Origin: DASXVX01 sp036504075 | GTDB lineage: Bacteria > Bacillota > Sulfobacillia > Symbiobacteriales > Symbiobacteriaceae | NCBI GenBank assembly: GCA_036504075.1 | Contig: DASXVX010000009.1 | Span: 140,177-204,176, forward strand | Reading direction: 5' to 3' | DNA: 64,000 nucleotides | Part shown: positions 35,178 through 42,654 of the stretch, piece by piece | Position numbering within the stretch: the first letter of the stretch is position 1 | Layout: each line of letters starts with the position of its first letter | Program-made: the position numbers and the translations under genes | Notes under the pieces: generated by a model | Told to the model about the DNA's origin: nothing | Databases searched by the model: none | What the model saw: the letters and a program-made list of their open reading frames with translations, nothing else

Positions 35178-36062
35178 CTATACCAGGTGCAACGTCGCCA
35201 GCGCCGCATCAAGGCGCCCCATCTCTAAAGAGTTCAGCATCGTGCGCGGACTACGCGCCGGCCCCCCGGCCTGGCCAATCTTGACCATCGCCGTCTTGAC
35301 CACCTGCACCAGCTTGCCCGACCCCTCGATCATCTGGCAGAGCGGCAGCATCGTCTGGTACAGCTCCCAGCCCTTCTTCCAGTCGCCCTGCTCAACGGCG
35401 ATCGTGTGCAGGTCGGTGACGATCTTCGGGATCACGTTGCCCGCCACCGAAACCCAGCCTACGGCGCCGACGACGAACGACTCCATCGCCATGTCGTCCC
35501 AGCCGCACCAGCCCTCGACGAAGCCCTTGCCTTCGCGGATGATGTCCCGCAGCTTGCGGATATCGCCGCTGGACTCCTTGATGGCGAAGACCGCCGGCAA
35601 CTCCTTGCCGATCTTGAGCATCAGGTCCATGGACATGTCGATGCCGCTGGTCCACGGGTTGTTGTACAGAATGATCGGCAGGTCGACGGCTTCCGTCAGG
35701 CTCTTGAAGTGGAAGAAAATGTCCTCGTCGCGCGGCTTCATATAATAGGGGTTGATGACCATGGCGGCCTGCGCCCCGATCGACTTGGCAAACTGGGTGT
35801 ATTCGATGGTCTCCTGCGTCGTCTCGGCGGCGGTGCCCACCACGACCGGGATGCGGCCGTTCACTTCTTCCAGCACGACCTCGGCGACCTTCAGCCGTTC
35901 CGCTTTGGTCAGGCTGACGAATTCACCAGTGGAGCCCAGGGGGATCAGGCCCTTGACGCCGTTCTGGATATAGAAATTCACGTTGTTGCGAAGACCGGCA
36001 TAGTCGATGGACTGGTCCTGGTTCATCGGGGTGATCATGACGGGGAAAGCACCACGAAGCAT
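35178..36062 (-). CDS. DHDPS-family lyase, candidate pyrroline-4-hydroxy-2-carboxylate deaminase
   Basis: A 294-residue class I aldolase of the DapA superfamily. LIPLGSTGEFVSLTKAERLK carries the conserved T/S-rich pocket, MVINPYYMKPRDEDIFFHF the Tyr, and VFAIKESSGDIRKL the Schiff-base Lys. True lysine-pathway DapA genes sit with lysine genes. Here the neighbours are hydroxyproline epimerases and a D-amino-acid oxidase, and the known hydroxyproline route uses a DHDPS-family deaminase to turn pyrroline-4-hydroxy-2-carboxylate into 2-oxoglutarate semialdehyde. That role is my inference. It begins 24 bases after the racemase gene. Confidence 0.8.
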   Translation of the reverse strand: MLRGAFPVMITPMNQDQSIDYAGLRNNVNFYIQNGVKGLIPLGSTGEFVSLTKAERLKVAEVVLEEVNGRIPVVVGTAAETTQETIEYTQFAKSIGAQAAMVINPYYMKPRDEDIFFHFKSLTEAVDLPIILYNNPWTSGIDMSMDLMLKIGKELPAVFAIKESSGDIRKLRDIIREGKGFVEGWCGWDDMAMESFVVGAVGWVSVAGNVIPKIVTDLHTIAVEQGDWKKGWELYQTMLPLCQMIEGSGKLVQVVKTAMVKIGQAGGPARSPRTMLNSLEMGRLDAALATLHLV

Positions 36063-36086
36063 GAGAAAACCTCCCTATGCAAACGG

Positions 36087-37094
36087 CTACATGAGTAGAA
36101 AGCCGTTCTTGATCTCATCGGCGGGGTCCAGCACGAACTGATGGAATCCGGTAATCCAGGCCTGGCCGGTAATCTCCGACACCACCGCGGGCAAATCGCC
36201 GACATGGGCCTTCTCCACGGCCCGCGCCCGGAAAATCGACCCGACGATGGATTCGTGCACAAACTCCTCGCCCAGTTTCAGTTGGCCTTTGGCCACCAGC
36301 GTCGCCACTTTGGCCGCCGTGCCGGTGCCGCAGGGGGACCGGTCGATGCCGCCCGGCGGAATGATCACCACGTTCTTCTGGTGCGCTTCCGGATGGGTGG
36401 GCGGACCGTAAAACTCCACGTGGGTCGCCCCTCGGATGAAGGGCGCCTCGGGGTGCTGGACGGCCACCGTCCGGTTAACCGCTTCCCGGATGGCCACGCC
36501 GGTGCGAATGAGCCGGGAACCGTTCTCCCGGGTCAGTTCCAGCCCGAGCGCCTCGGCGTTGGTGATGCAATAGTAGTTGCCGCCGTAGGCGACATCCACG
36601 GTCACCGTCCCGAAGCCCGGCACCTGCACGCGGAGGTCCGGGAACTGGAGGAAGGACGGGACATTGCGGAACGTGACGCCGATGGCCTTGCCGTCCCGCA
36701 CGGTCACGTTTACCCGCACGAGGCCGGCCGGCGTGTCCAGGGTGAACGCGGTGATCGGCTCGGTGACCCGGACCAGCCCTGCTTCGACGGCCGCCGTGCA
36801 GAGCCCGATGGTGTCGTGGCCGCACATGGGCAGGTAGCCGCCGGTCTCAATGAAGACCACGCCGAGGTCGGCCGTGGGGTCGCAGGGTTCGGTCAGTACG
36901 CAGCCGGACATGACCTCGTGGCCCCGCGGCTCATACATGAGCACCTGGCGGAGCCAGTCATAGTTCTGCTTCATGTCCAGCATCTTTTCGCTCATGGTCC
37001 TGCCCGCGAGGCGCACCGCCCCGCCGATAATCGTCCGGGTGGGGTTACCGCCGGTGTGGGAGTCAATCGTGGAGATCAACTTGGTAAAGCGCAT
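36087..37094 (-). CDS. Proline racemase family enzyme (second copy)
   Basis: 335 residues, with the ATG behind AGGAGG. Catalytic motifs are GGYLPMCGHDTIGLC and GIDRSPCGTGTAAKV, so both active-site cysteines are present and racemisation or epimerisation by the two-base mechanism is expected. GGYLPMCGHDTIG is closer to proline racemases of the PrdF type than the 33664 paralogue is (it has EGYSTMCGHGVIA). One copy may act on proline and the other on hydroxyproline. It lies between the oxidase and lyase genes with gaps of 22 and 24 bases. Confidence 0.87.
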   Translation of the reverse strand: MRFTKLISTIDSHTGGNPTRTIIGGAVRLAGRTMSEKMLDMKQNYDWLRQVLMYEPRGHEVMSGCVLTEPCDPTADLGVVFIETGGYLPMCGHDTIGLCTAAVEAGLVRVTEPITAFTLDTPAGLVRVNVTVRDGKAIGVTFRNVPSFLQFPDLRVQVPGFGTVTVDVAYGGNYYCITNAEALGLELTRENGSRLIRTGVAIREAVNRTVAVQHPEAPFIRGATHVEFYGPPTHPEAHQKNVVIIPPGGIDRSPCGTGTAAKVATLVAKGQLKLGEEFVHESIVGSIFRARAVEKAHVGDLPAVVSEITGQAWITGFHQFVLDPADEIKNGFLLM

Positions 37095-37116
37095 GGTCCA
37101 CCTCCTGTGGGCTGGG

Positions 37117-38325
37117 TCAGTGAGCGGAACCGAACCGGTCGAGCCGGACCGGCTCGGTGGGAATGCAGGTGGGTTGGCCGGTCAGCATCTCGCTCATGAG
37201 TCTGCCGGTCACGGCGGCCAGGCCGATGCCGTCGCCTTCGTGCCCCGCCGCGACCCAGAAGCCCGGCACGGCAGGGACCGGCGAGATAATCGGCAGGTGG
37301 TCCGGCATCCAGGGCCGCACCCCGGCGTAAGTCCGAATCACCTGAATGTCCTTCAGCACCGGGTAAAACCTGATCGCCCGCCGGGCCATCACCCGGATGA
37401 CGTCCATATCAACCGCATGATCGATCCCCACGAACTGCCGGGAAGAGCCGATCAGGAAGTTGTTCGACGCCGTTCGTTCGTAGACCATGGCCACGCCGTA
37501 CTTCTCGGTCTCGGCGTCCACCACCCGGCTCTTGCCGAACTTGGACATGAGGTAGCCGAACTCCATGACCTTGCGCCGGCTGACCAGAAAGGTCCGGCTG
37601 GCGACGAGAATGTGGCCCTTGCGGGGCTTGATCGGCAGGTCGACGCCCACCATGGCTGCGATGGCCGGTGCCCAGACGCCGCCGGCGTTGACGGCGACCT
37701 TGGTGGCGATGGTGCCCTGTGCGGTCTCCACGCCGGAGATCGCGCCGTCCGCCTCCCGGCGAAAGCCGGTGCAGCCGGTGAAGGGGAGAATGCGGGCCCC
37801 GTGCGTCTTCGCGCCCCAACAGAGCGCGTAGATCATGTGCGGCGGGCTGATGGTGCTGTCCGTGCCGCACTCCAGGCCGCCCGGCAGGTCGGGCGCAAAG
37901 TAGGGCGAGTCGTCCTTCAGGTCTTGCCGGTCCAGCATCCGGAACGGCAGTCCCAGGGCCTTCTGCATATTCACCCAGGACTGGGCCGCTTCCATTTCGG
38001 CGTCCGACTCGCAGACCAGAATGGAGCCCCGCTCCCGGTATTCAAAGTCGTCCAGTTCCCGGACCAGGTCCTTGACCAGTTCCTGGCTTTTGAGTCCCAT
38101 CTGGCTGTCGAAGCCAGGGTCTTTATCAATCGCGAGGATGTTTCCGTCGCAGTGGGTCGACGTGCCGCCGCCGATTTCGCCCCGCTCCAGCAGGGTGACT
38201 TCAAGACCGGCCTTGGCGCAGTAGTAGGCGATCGCGCAACCGATGATGCCGCCGCCGATAACCACAACCTCAGAAGACGTCGGGATTTGGGACCTGGGGA
38301 TTTGGGACCTGGGGATTTGACCCAT
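37117..38325 (-). CDS. DAO-family FAD oxidoreductase (candidate D-hydroxyproline/D-proline dehydrogenase subunit)
   Basis: A 402-residue flavoprotein; the ATG follows AGGGGG. After a short N-terminal repeat (QIPRSQIPRSQIP), the FAD-binding motif is VVVIGGGIIGCAIAYYCAKAG. The C-terminus has the glycine-oxidase/DadA-like RTYAGVRPWMPDHLPIIS and AAGHEGDGIGLAAVTGRL. It oxidises an amino or imino acid and passes electrons on; with the Fe-S proteins at 40396-40991 it could form a heteromeric dehydrogenase. It is the first gene of the leftward arm, 41 bases from a predicted sigma-54 start site. The N-terminal repeat is encoded by a 15-bp tandem duplication and is probably dispensable. Confidence 0.85.
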   Translation of the reverse strand: MGQIPRSQIPRSQIPTSSEVVVIGGGIIGCAIAYYCAKAGLEVTLLERGEIGGGTSTHCDGNILAIDKDPGFDSQMGLKSQELVKDLVRELDDFEYRERGSILVCESDAEMEAAQSWVNMQKALGLPFRMLDRQDLKDDSPYFAPDLPGGLECGTDSTISPPHMIYALCWGAKTHGARILPFTGCTGFRREADGAISGVETAQGTIATKVAVNAGGVWAPAIAAMVGVDLPIKPRKGHILVASRTFLVSRRKVMEFGYLMSKFGKSRVVDAETEKYGVAMVYERTASNNFLIGSSRQFVGIDHAVDMDVIRVMARRAIRFYPVLKDIQVIRTYAGVRPWMPDHLPIISPVPAVPGFWVAAGHEGDGIGLAAVTGRLMSEMLTGQPTCIPTEPVRLDRFGSAH

Positions 38326-38377
38326 TCAGTCGCGCCCCCTTTTCGGAATCCGAAAGTCCGTCTGTCCCTAAACTCCT

Positions 38378-38393
38378 ACAAGATTCATGCCAA
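38378..38393 (-). promoter_or_regulatory. Probable sigma-54 promoter for the leftward operon
   Basis: The reverse strand reads TTGGCATGAATCTTGT, which fits TTGGCAC-N5-TTGC with two changes and the exact GG-N10-G spacing. It lies 53 bases upstream of the oxidase start, and the adjacent gene encodes a sigma-54 activator. Confidence 0.6.
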
Positions 38394-38510
38394 CCGCGAA
38401 TAAGTACGATAAGTATCCGTTAATAGCCCTTTAGATCGACAGGGTTCGACGGTGCTGTATCGAACTTTGTACAACGGTGTGCTAACATTGCTACATGCGG
38501 TAAGTATTTT

Positions 38511-38542
38511 GAACATGTTCTGAAAATCACAATGTCTGTGAT
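38511..38542. promoter_or_regulatory. Two dyads in the divergent control region
   Basis: GAACATGTTC (38511-38520) is a perfect 10-bp palindrome. ATCACA-N5-TGTGAT (38526-38542) is a perfect 6-bp inverted repeat. Both lie just upstream of the activator gene and about 120-165 bases from the leftward -24/-12 promoter, a usual distance for enhancer sites. Confidence 0.45.
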
Positions 38543-38568
38543 GAAAGTCACAAGGGGGCAGTTTCCGC

Positions 38569-40350
38569 ATGGATTTGCCGCAGGCGAGCGTTGCCCACAT
38601 CATGACGCGGCGCTTTCGCATCGTGAACCGAACTGGCTGGCCTCCGGACTTGCAGCGGGAGCAGACCGCCGTACTGCTGCTGGAGCACCAGGGGCGCGTG
38701 ACCGGCGCCGCCATGCGGGACAACGCGTTGACGTGGATCGCCGAACACCCCGGTATGGGCCCGGATGTCTACGCCTGGCAGCCCGTCAGCGTGGTACTCC
38801 CCACGATGCCGGTCATGGATTTTGCCACGCAACTGGGGTCGTCCGTTGCGGTGGTGGTCGAGGCCGACGGCACTCCGATGGGCGTGCTGCTGGGCCCCGA
38901 ACTGATCTGGTACCTGGCCGGCGAGTACCGCAAACTGGCCGCTCGCTTCGACACGGCCATCAACACCGTAGATGAGTCGGTCTCGATGGTGAACGAAGAC
39001 GGCCACGTGATCGTCTGGAACCGGGCGGCACAAAGGCTGTTCGATATTGAGCCGGCGGCCATTTTGGGCCGTCCTCTGGCCGAGTTTTTCCCGTCCCGCG
39101 ACCAGTGGAGCCTGCGCGCACTGGCTACAGGTATAAGCGTGCATCATGCGCTGCACGAGCCCCGCCCGGGCACCTGGGTCTTTATTACCTCGGCGCCGGT
39201 CCGCCTCGGGGACCGGATTGTCGGCGCACTGGCGGTCGAGCAAAACATGACCCAGCTGGTCAACCTGAACGAACAGCTGTACCGCACCACGTCGGAGGTC
39301 AAGGCGCTGCAGGGCGTCGTGGCGCAACTGCGCCAGCACGAGGACCCGTTTGAAGTGATTCGGGGCCGGGGTGTGTCGATCCAGAAAGCGATCGCCCTGG
39401 CGCATAAGGTGGCCGCCTCCGACGCCTCGGTTCTGGTCCGGGGCGAGAGCGGCGTGGGCAAGGAGCTGTTCGCCAAGGCGATTCACGACGCCAGCGAACG
39501 GCGGGACAAGCCGTTTATCGCCATCAACTGCGGTGCGATCCCCGCCGGCCTGTTCGAGAGCGAGCTGTTCGGCTACGAAAAAGGCGCCTTTACCGGCGCC
39601 GATCAAAAAGGCAAGAGCGGCAAGCTGGAGCAGGCCCAGGGTGGCACGCTGTTTCTGGACGAGGTGGGCGAACTGCCCATGGAGGCCCAGGTCAAGCTGT
39701 TGCGGGTGTTGCAGGACCGCCGATTCTACCGGCTGGGCAGCGACAAGCCGCGCATTGTCGACCTGCGGATCATCGCCGCCACGAACCGGAACCTGGACGA
39801 CATGCTCCGCCAGGGCTCCTTCCGGGAAGATCTTTACTTCCGGCTGGACGTGGTCAGCCTGGAGGTCCCGCCGCTCCGAGACCGGCTGGAAGACATGGCC
39901 GAGCTGGTCCACGACTTCGTCCAGGAGTTTGCCTTGCGGTACAAAAAGCCGATCAACGGCATCGAACCGGACGTGATGCTGGCGCTCATGAATTACGGCT
40001 GGCCCGGCAACGTGCGGGAGTTGCGCAACGTCATGGAGCGGCTGGTCGTCCTGGCCGACGACGGGATGATTCAGGCCGCCCACCTGCCGTACGTCATGCA
40101 GAAGAAAAGCTTCGCGGCTTCGGAGCCGGTGCCGGCGCGGGCAGCCGGGCCGCAGGGCGGCCTGGTGGCGGCGGCCCGTGACTCCAGAATCGAGCCCATG
40201 GACCTGACCTCTACCGCCAAGGAGGCCCGGCGAGCCGCCATTCTGGCCGCCCTGGAGGCCAGCGGCGGGAACCGTTCGGTAGCCGCCCAGCGGCTGGGGG
40301 TCTCACGGAGTGCCTTTTACTATCAGATGAAGCAGTTGAAGCTGGTTTAG
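38569..40350 (+). CDS. Sigma-54-dependent activator, CBS-PAS-AAA-Fis
   Basis: A 593-residue enhancer-binding protein. Residues 1-115 look like a CBS pair (VAHIMTRRFRIVNRT, then AVVVEADGTPMGVLL). A PAS domain follows (about 130-245, AINTVDESVSMVNEDGHVIVW), and then the AAA+ core: Walker A GESGVGKE, the sigma-54 contact loop GAFTGA, Walker B GGTLFLDEVGEL and arginine-finger region FREDLYFRLDVV. The C-terminus is a Fis-type helix-turn-helix (GGNRSVAAQRLGVSRSAFYY). It sits between two arms of proline/hydroxyproline genes with a -24/-12 promoter on each side, so it probably senses an imino acid or redox state and activates both. PrdR-like regulators are comparable. Confidence 0.92.
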   Translation: MDLPQASVAHIMTRRFRIVNRTGWPPDLQREQTAVLLLEHQGRVTGAAMRDNALTWIAEHPGMGPDVYAWQPVSVVLPTMPVMDFATQLGSSVAVVVEADGTPMGVLLGPELIWYLAGEYRKLAARFDTAINTVDESVSMVNEDGHVIVWNRAAQRLFDIEPAAILGRPLAEFFPSRDQWSLRALATGISVHHALHEPRPGTWVFITSAPVRLGDRIVGALAVEQNMTQLVNLNEQLYRTTSEVKALQGVVAQLRQHEDPFEVIRGRGVSIQKAIALAHKVAASDASVLVRGESGVGKELFAKAIHDASERRDKPFIAINCGAIPAGLFESELFGYEKGAFTGADQKGKSGKLEQAQGGTLFLDEVGELPMEAQVKLLRVLQDRRFYRLGSDKPRIVDLRIIAATNRNLDDMLRQGSFREDLYFRLDVVSLEVPPLRDRLEDMAELVHDFVQEFALRYKKPINGIEPDVMLALMNYGWPGNVRELRNVMERLVVLADDGMIQAAHLPYVMQKKSFAASEPVPARAAGPQGGLVAAARDSRIEPMDLTSTAKEARRAAILAALEASGGNRSVAAQRLGVSRSAFYYQMKQLKLV

Positions 40351-40352
40351 CG

Positions 40353-40369
40353 TTGGCACAAGGATTGCA
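40353..40369 (+). promoter_or_regulatory. Sigma-54 promoter of the dehydrogenase operon
   Basis: TTGGCACAAGGATTGCA matches the -24/-12 consensus, with GG at 40355-40356, GC at 40367-40368 and N10 between. It starts 3 bases after the stop of the activator gene and lies 27 bases before the first gene of the operon, so transcription should begin near 40380. Confidence 0.88.
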
Positions 40370-40395
40370 GTAGGATAAGGCCAGGAGGTGCTGGC

Positions 40396-40662
40396 GTGAA
40401 AGAAGATCTGATCATCTGCCGGTGCGAGGAGGTCTCGCTCCGGGAGATCACGGAAGCGATCGCCGGAGGCGCCGTCACATCCCGGCAGGTCAAGCTGGCC
40501 ACACGGGCCGGCATGGGATTCTGCCAGGGGCGCACCTGCCGCCATTTTGTCGAACAGCTCACCGGGGACGAGCCCGGGGCCGAACCCCTGGGCAGCATGG
40601 CCTACAAGCCCCCCGTCCGCCCCACTTCTTTTGGCCGGCTGGCCGGGGAGGGGCAGGAATGA
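40396..40662 (+). CDS. BFD-like [2Fe-2S] protein
   Basis: An 88-residue small protein from a GTG behind AGGAGG. ICRCEEVSLREI and GMGFCQGRTC give the C-x-C...C-x4-C pattern of bacterioferritin-associated-ferredoxin-like [2Fe-2S] domains. Such domains are often fused or attached to FAD amino-acid dehydrogenases, for example the small subunits of hydroxyproline and opine/octopine dehydrogenases. The gene opens the sigma-54 operon and its stop overlaps the next start (ATGA). It probably carries electrons between the flavin subunits. Confidence 0.87.
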   Translation: MKEDLIICRCEEVSLREITEAIAGGAVTSRQVKLATRAGMGFCQGRTCRHFVEQLTGDEPGAEPLGSMAYKPPVRPTSFGRLAGEGQE

Positions 40663-40991
40663 GCGGCCGTGTGACGGACCATCCGATTTTGGGCCGGGCG
40701 CCGGAGCGGAACCTGGTCAGCTTCATATTTAACGGCCAGACCGTGCAGGGCTATGAGGGCGAACCGATCGCCGCCGCCTTGCTGGCCCTGGGCATCCGGG
40801 TCCTGCGCCGCAGTGAAGTGAATGGCGAGGCCCGCGGGCTGTACTGCGGCATCGGCCACTGCTTTGAGTGCCGCGTGGTGGTCAACGGCGAGCCGAACCT
40901 GCGCTCCTGCCTCACGCCCGTTCGGGCGTCCATCGTCGTCGAGTCGGCGGTCACACCGCCGGGCGACTGGAACGGAGGGGAGCCCGCATGA
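40659..40991 (+). CDS. Plant-type [2Fe-2S] small subunit (HcnA/SoxA-like)
   Basis: 110 residues, starting at the ATG that overlaps the previous stop. NLVSFIFNGQTVQGYEGEPIA is a beta-grasp ferredoxin start. The cluster cysteines are in GLYCGIGHCFECRVVVNGE and LRSCLT. This small subunit is known from heteromeric amine and amino-acid dehydrogenases (hydrogen cyanide synthase HcnA, sarcosine oxidase alpha N-terminus, D-hydroxyproline dehydrogenase). It overlaps the next gene by ATGA, so the three proteins should be made in fixed ratio. Confidence 0.88.
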   Translation: MSGRVTDHPILGRAPERNLVSFIFNGQTVQGYEGEPIAAALLALGIRVLRRSEVNGEARGLYCGIGHCFECRVVVNGEPNLRSCLTPVRASIVVESAVTPPGDWNGGEPA

Positions 40992-42232
40992 CAGGCCGCA
41001 GCGTCGACCTCGCCGTCATCGGCGGGGGTCCGGCGGGCATTAGCGCTGCTACGGTGGCCGCCCGCCACGGGCTGAAGGTTCTTGTGCTGGACGAGCATCC
41101 CCAGCCCGGCGGCCGGCTGCTGGGGCAACTGCATGAGATGCCCGGCCACGGCTGGTGGCGGGGCGCCGAGATCGCCCGGACCATGCTGGACGAGGCCCGG
41201 GCGGCCGGCGTGGAGATCGTCTCCGGCGCCGCCGTTTACGGGCTGCGGCCGCAGTGGGAGGTCCTGGTTCAGGGCACGCCGTTCGAAACCGTGACCGCAC
41301 CCCGGCTGCTGATCGCGACGGGCGCGGCGGAAAAATCCGTGCCGATTCCGGGCTGGACCACGCCCGGCACCATGACCGCCGGCGGCGCCCAGGTCATGGT
41401 CAACGTGCACCGGGTGAAGCCCGGCAAAAAGGCGCTCATGGTCGGTGTCAACGTGCTGACGCTGACCATCGCCCGGGAACTGGCGCTGGCAGGGGTGGAG
41501 GTGGCGGGCATCGTACTGCCGCCGCTGGGGCCGTTCTCGGCGGAGTCGGCCAACCCGACGAAAATCATCGCCGCCATGTCCCGCATGGCAGGGCTGGCTC
41601 CGTCGCCGCTGCTGCGGCTGGCGGGTTCCGTCTTCGGGCCGTCATCGGCGGGGTTGGGCGCCGCACTCTACCCAAGCTGGGGCGTCAAGGTCTGGGGGCT
41701 GCCCATGTACCTGCGGACCGCCTGCGTCGAGATTCGCGGCCAGGATGAAGTCACAGGCGTGGTCCTGGAACAGATCGGGCCGGACGGCACGCCCACCGGG
41801 CGCCGTCGGACGCTCGAAGTCGACCTGGTCTGCATATCCGACGGGCTGTATCCGCTGGCGGAGCTGGCTTCGGCGGCGGGGTGCGCCTTTGCACAGGTGC
41901 CTGAGCTGGGCGGCCGGGTGCCGCTCTACGGCTCCGACATGCGGACCACCGCACCGGGGGTCTTCGTGGCCGGGAACGTCGCCGGCATCGAGGGCGCACA
42001 GGTGGCGGCCGCTCAGGGCCAGGTGGCCGGGTATGGCATCGTTGCCGACGCCGGGCGGATCGCGGGCAGCGACCCGGCGATCCTGGCGGCCCGGACGGCG
42101 CTGGCGGAGGTCCGGCGCAGTTCGCCCATCCAGTTCCATCCGCGCCTGGCGGACGGGCTGACGACCCTGGCCCGGGCGTGGGAGGCACAGGTTCAGGCCC
42201 AGGCGGAGGCCCTGGGCGGGAGACCCGTATGA
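40988..42232 (+). CDS. FAD/NAD(P)-dependent oxidoreductase subunit (HcnB-like)
   Basis: 414 residues. The FAD motif is DLAVIGGGPAGISAATVAARHG, followed by LDEHPQPGGRLLGQL and the second dinucleotide motif KKALMVGVNVLTLTIA. TTAPGVFVAGNVAGIEGAQVA is the C-terminal FAD-binding segment. It matches the alpha subunits of HcnB-type and D-hydroxyproline dehydrogenases that work with a BFD-like and a 2Fe-2S subunit. The DAO-like protein of 37117 may be the matching beta subunit, although it is encoded on the other strand. Substrate assignment to cis-4-hydroxy-D-proline is inference from neighbours. Confidence 0.87.
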   Translation: MTGRSVDLAVIGGGPAGISAATVAARHGLKVLVLDEHPQPGGRLLGQLHEMPGHGWWRGAEIARTMLDEARAAGVEIVSGAAVYGLRPQWEVLVQGTPFETVTAPRLLIATGAAEKSVPIPGWTTPGTMTAGGAQVMVNVHRVKPGKKALMVGVNVLTLTIARELALAGVEVAGIVLPPLGPFSAESANPTKIIAAMSRMAGLAPSPLLRLAGSVFGPSSAGLGAALYPSWGVKVWGLPMYLRTACVEIRGQDEVTGVVLEQIGPDGTPTGRRRTLEVDLVCISDGLYPLAELASAAGCAFAQVPELGGRVPLYGSDMRTTAPGVFVAGNVAGIEGAQVAAAQGQVAGYGIVADAGRIAGSDPAILAARTALAEVRRSSPIQFHPRLADGLTTLARAWEAQVQAQAEALGGRPV

Positions 42233-42504
42233 CGGCAGTCGTGCGGATTCCGGGCGTATGGCGGGGCCTGACGGCCGGTGAGGCCGCCCCGCTCCTGGAA
42301 GGCGACACCGTCGGGGAGGTGCTCCGCAACCTCACGGAGCGCTACCCGGACATGCGGGACCGGCTGTTCGCCGCCGGCGGCGGGCTGAAGCCGTACCTGA
42401 ACGTTTTCCTCAATCAGGTCGACATCCGCTCCCTGGATGAGCTGGAGACGCAGGTGCTGGACGGCGACGAGCTGTTGCTGCTCATGGCCATCAGCGGGGG
42501 GTAA
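42229..42504 (+). CDS. MoaD/ThiS-like sulfur-carrier protein
   Basis: A 91-residue beta-grasp protein. It has VRIPGVWRGLTAG, the LTERYPDMRDRLF helix, LNVFLNQVDIRSLDELETQV and the C-terminal Gly-Gly (LLLLMAISGG) that is adenylated and thiocarboxylated in MoaD and ThiS. The start overlaps the dehydrogenase stop (ATGA). Its place as the last gene of an amino-acid dehydrogenase operon is unusual: it may feed molybdopterin synthesis for the aldehyde oxidoreductase at 24915, or act as a modifier or sulfur donor for the operon's own enzymes. Confidence 0.85.
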   Translation: MTAVVRIPGVWRGLTAGEAAPLLEGDTVGEVLRNLTERYPDMRDRLFAAGGGLKPYLNVFLNQVDIRSLDELETQVLDGDELLLLMAISGG

Positions 42505-42521
42505 CTCCGTGGAGGGAACAC

Positions 42522-42551
42522 AAGGGACACCCCACAGCCGGGGTGTCCCTT
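42522..42551 (+). terminator. Terminator of the dehydrogenase operon
   Basis: A perfect 12-bp stem (AAGGGACACCCC) with a 6-base loop and only a short T tract after it. It begins 18 bases past the MoaD-like stop. Confidence 0.8.
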
Positions 42552-42612
42552 CGAAGCGGCATGGCGGCGCGCCAGCCGGCACCACCGGACGTGCCAGACC
42601 TTGGCGTCAACG

Positions 42613-42635
42613 AAAGCCCGGGCCGTAGCCCGGGC
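42613..42635 (-). terminator. Terminator of the proline dehydrogenase gene
   Basis: An 8-bp stem GCCCGGGC with a 4-base loop (42616-42635), followed on the reverse strand by TTTCG. It lies 20 bases after the putB stop. Confidence 0.7.
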
Positions 42636-42654
42636 GTGAGAATCACGATGGCGC

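Noticed and set aside
35178..36062. Lysine-pathway DapA
   Set aside because: The family fits, but no lysine genes are near and the hydroxyproline context suggests the deaminase; kept as a DHDPS-family lyase.
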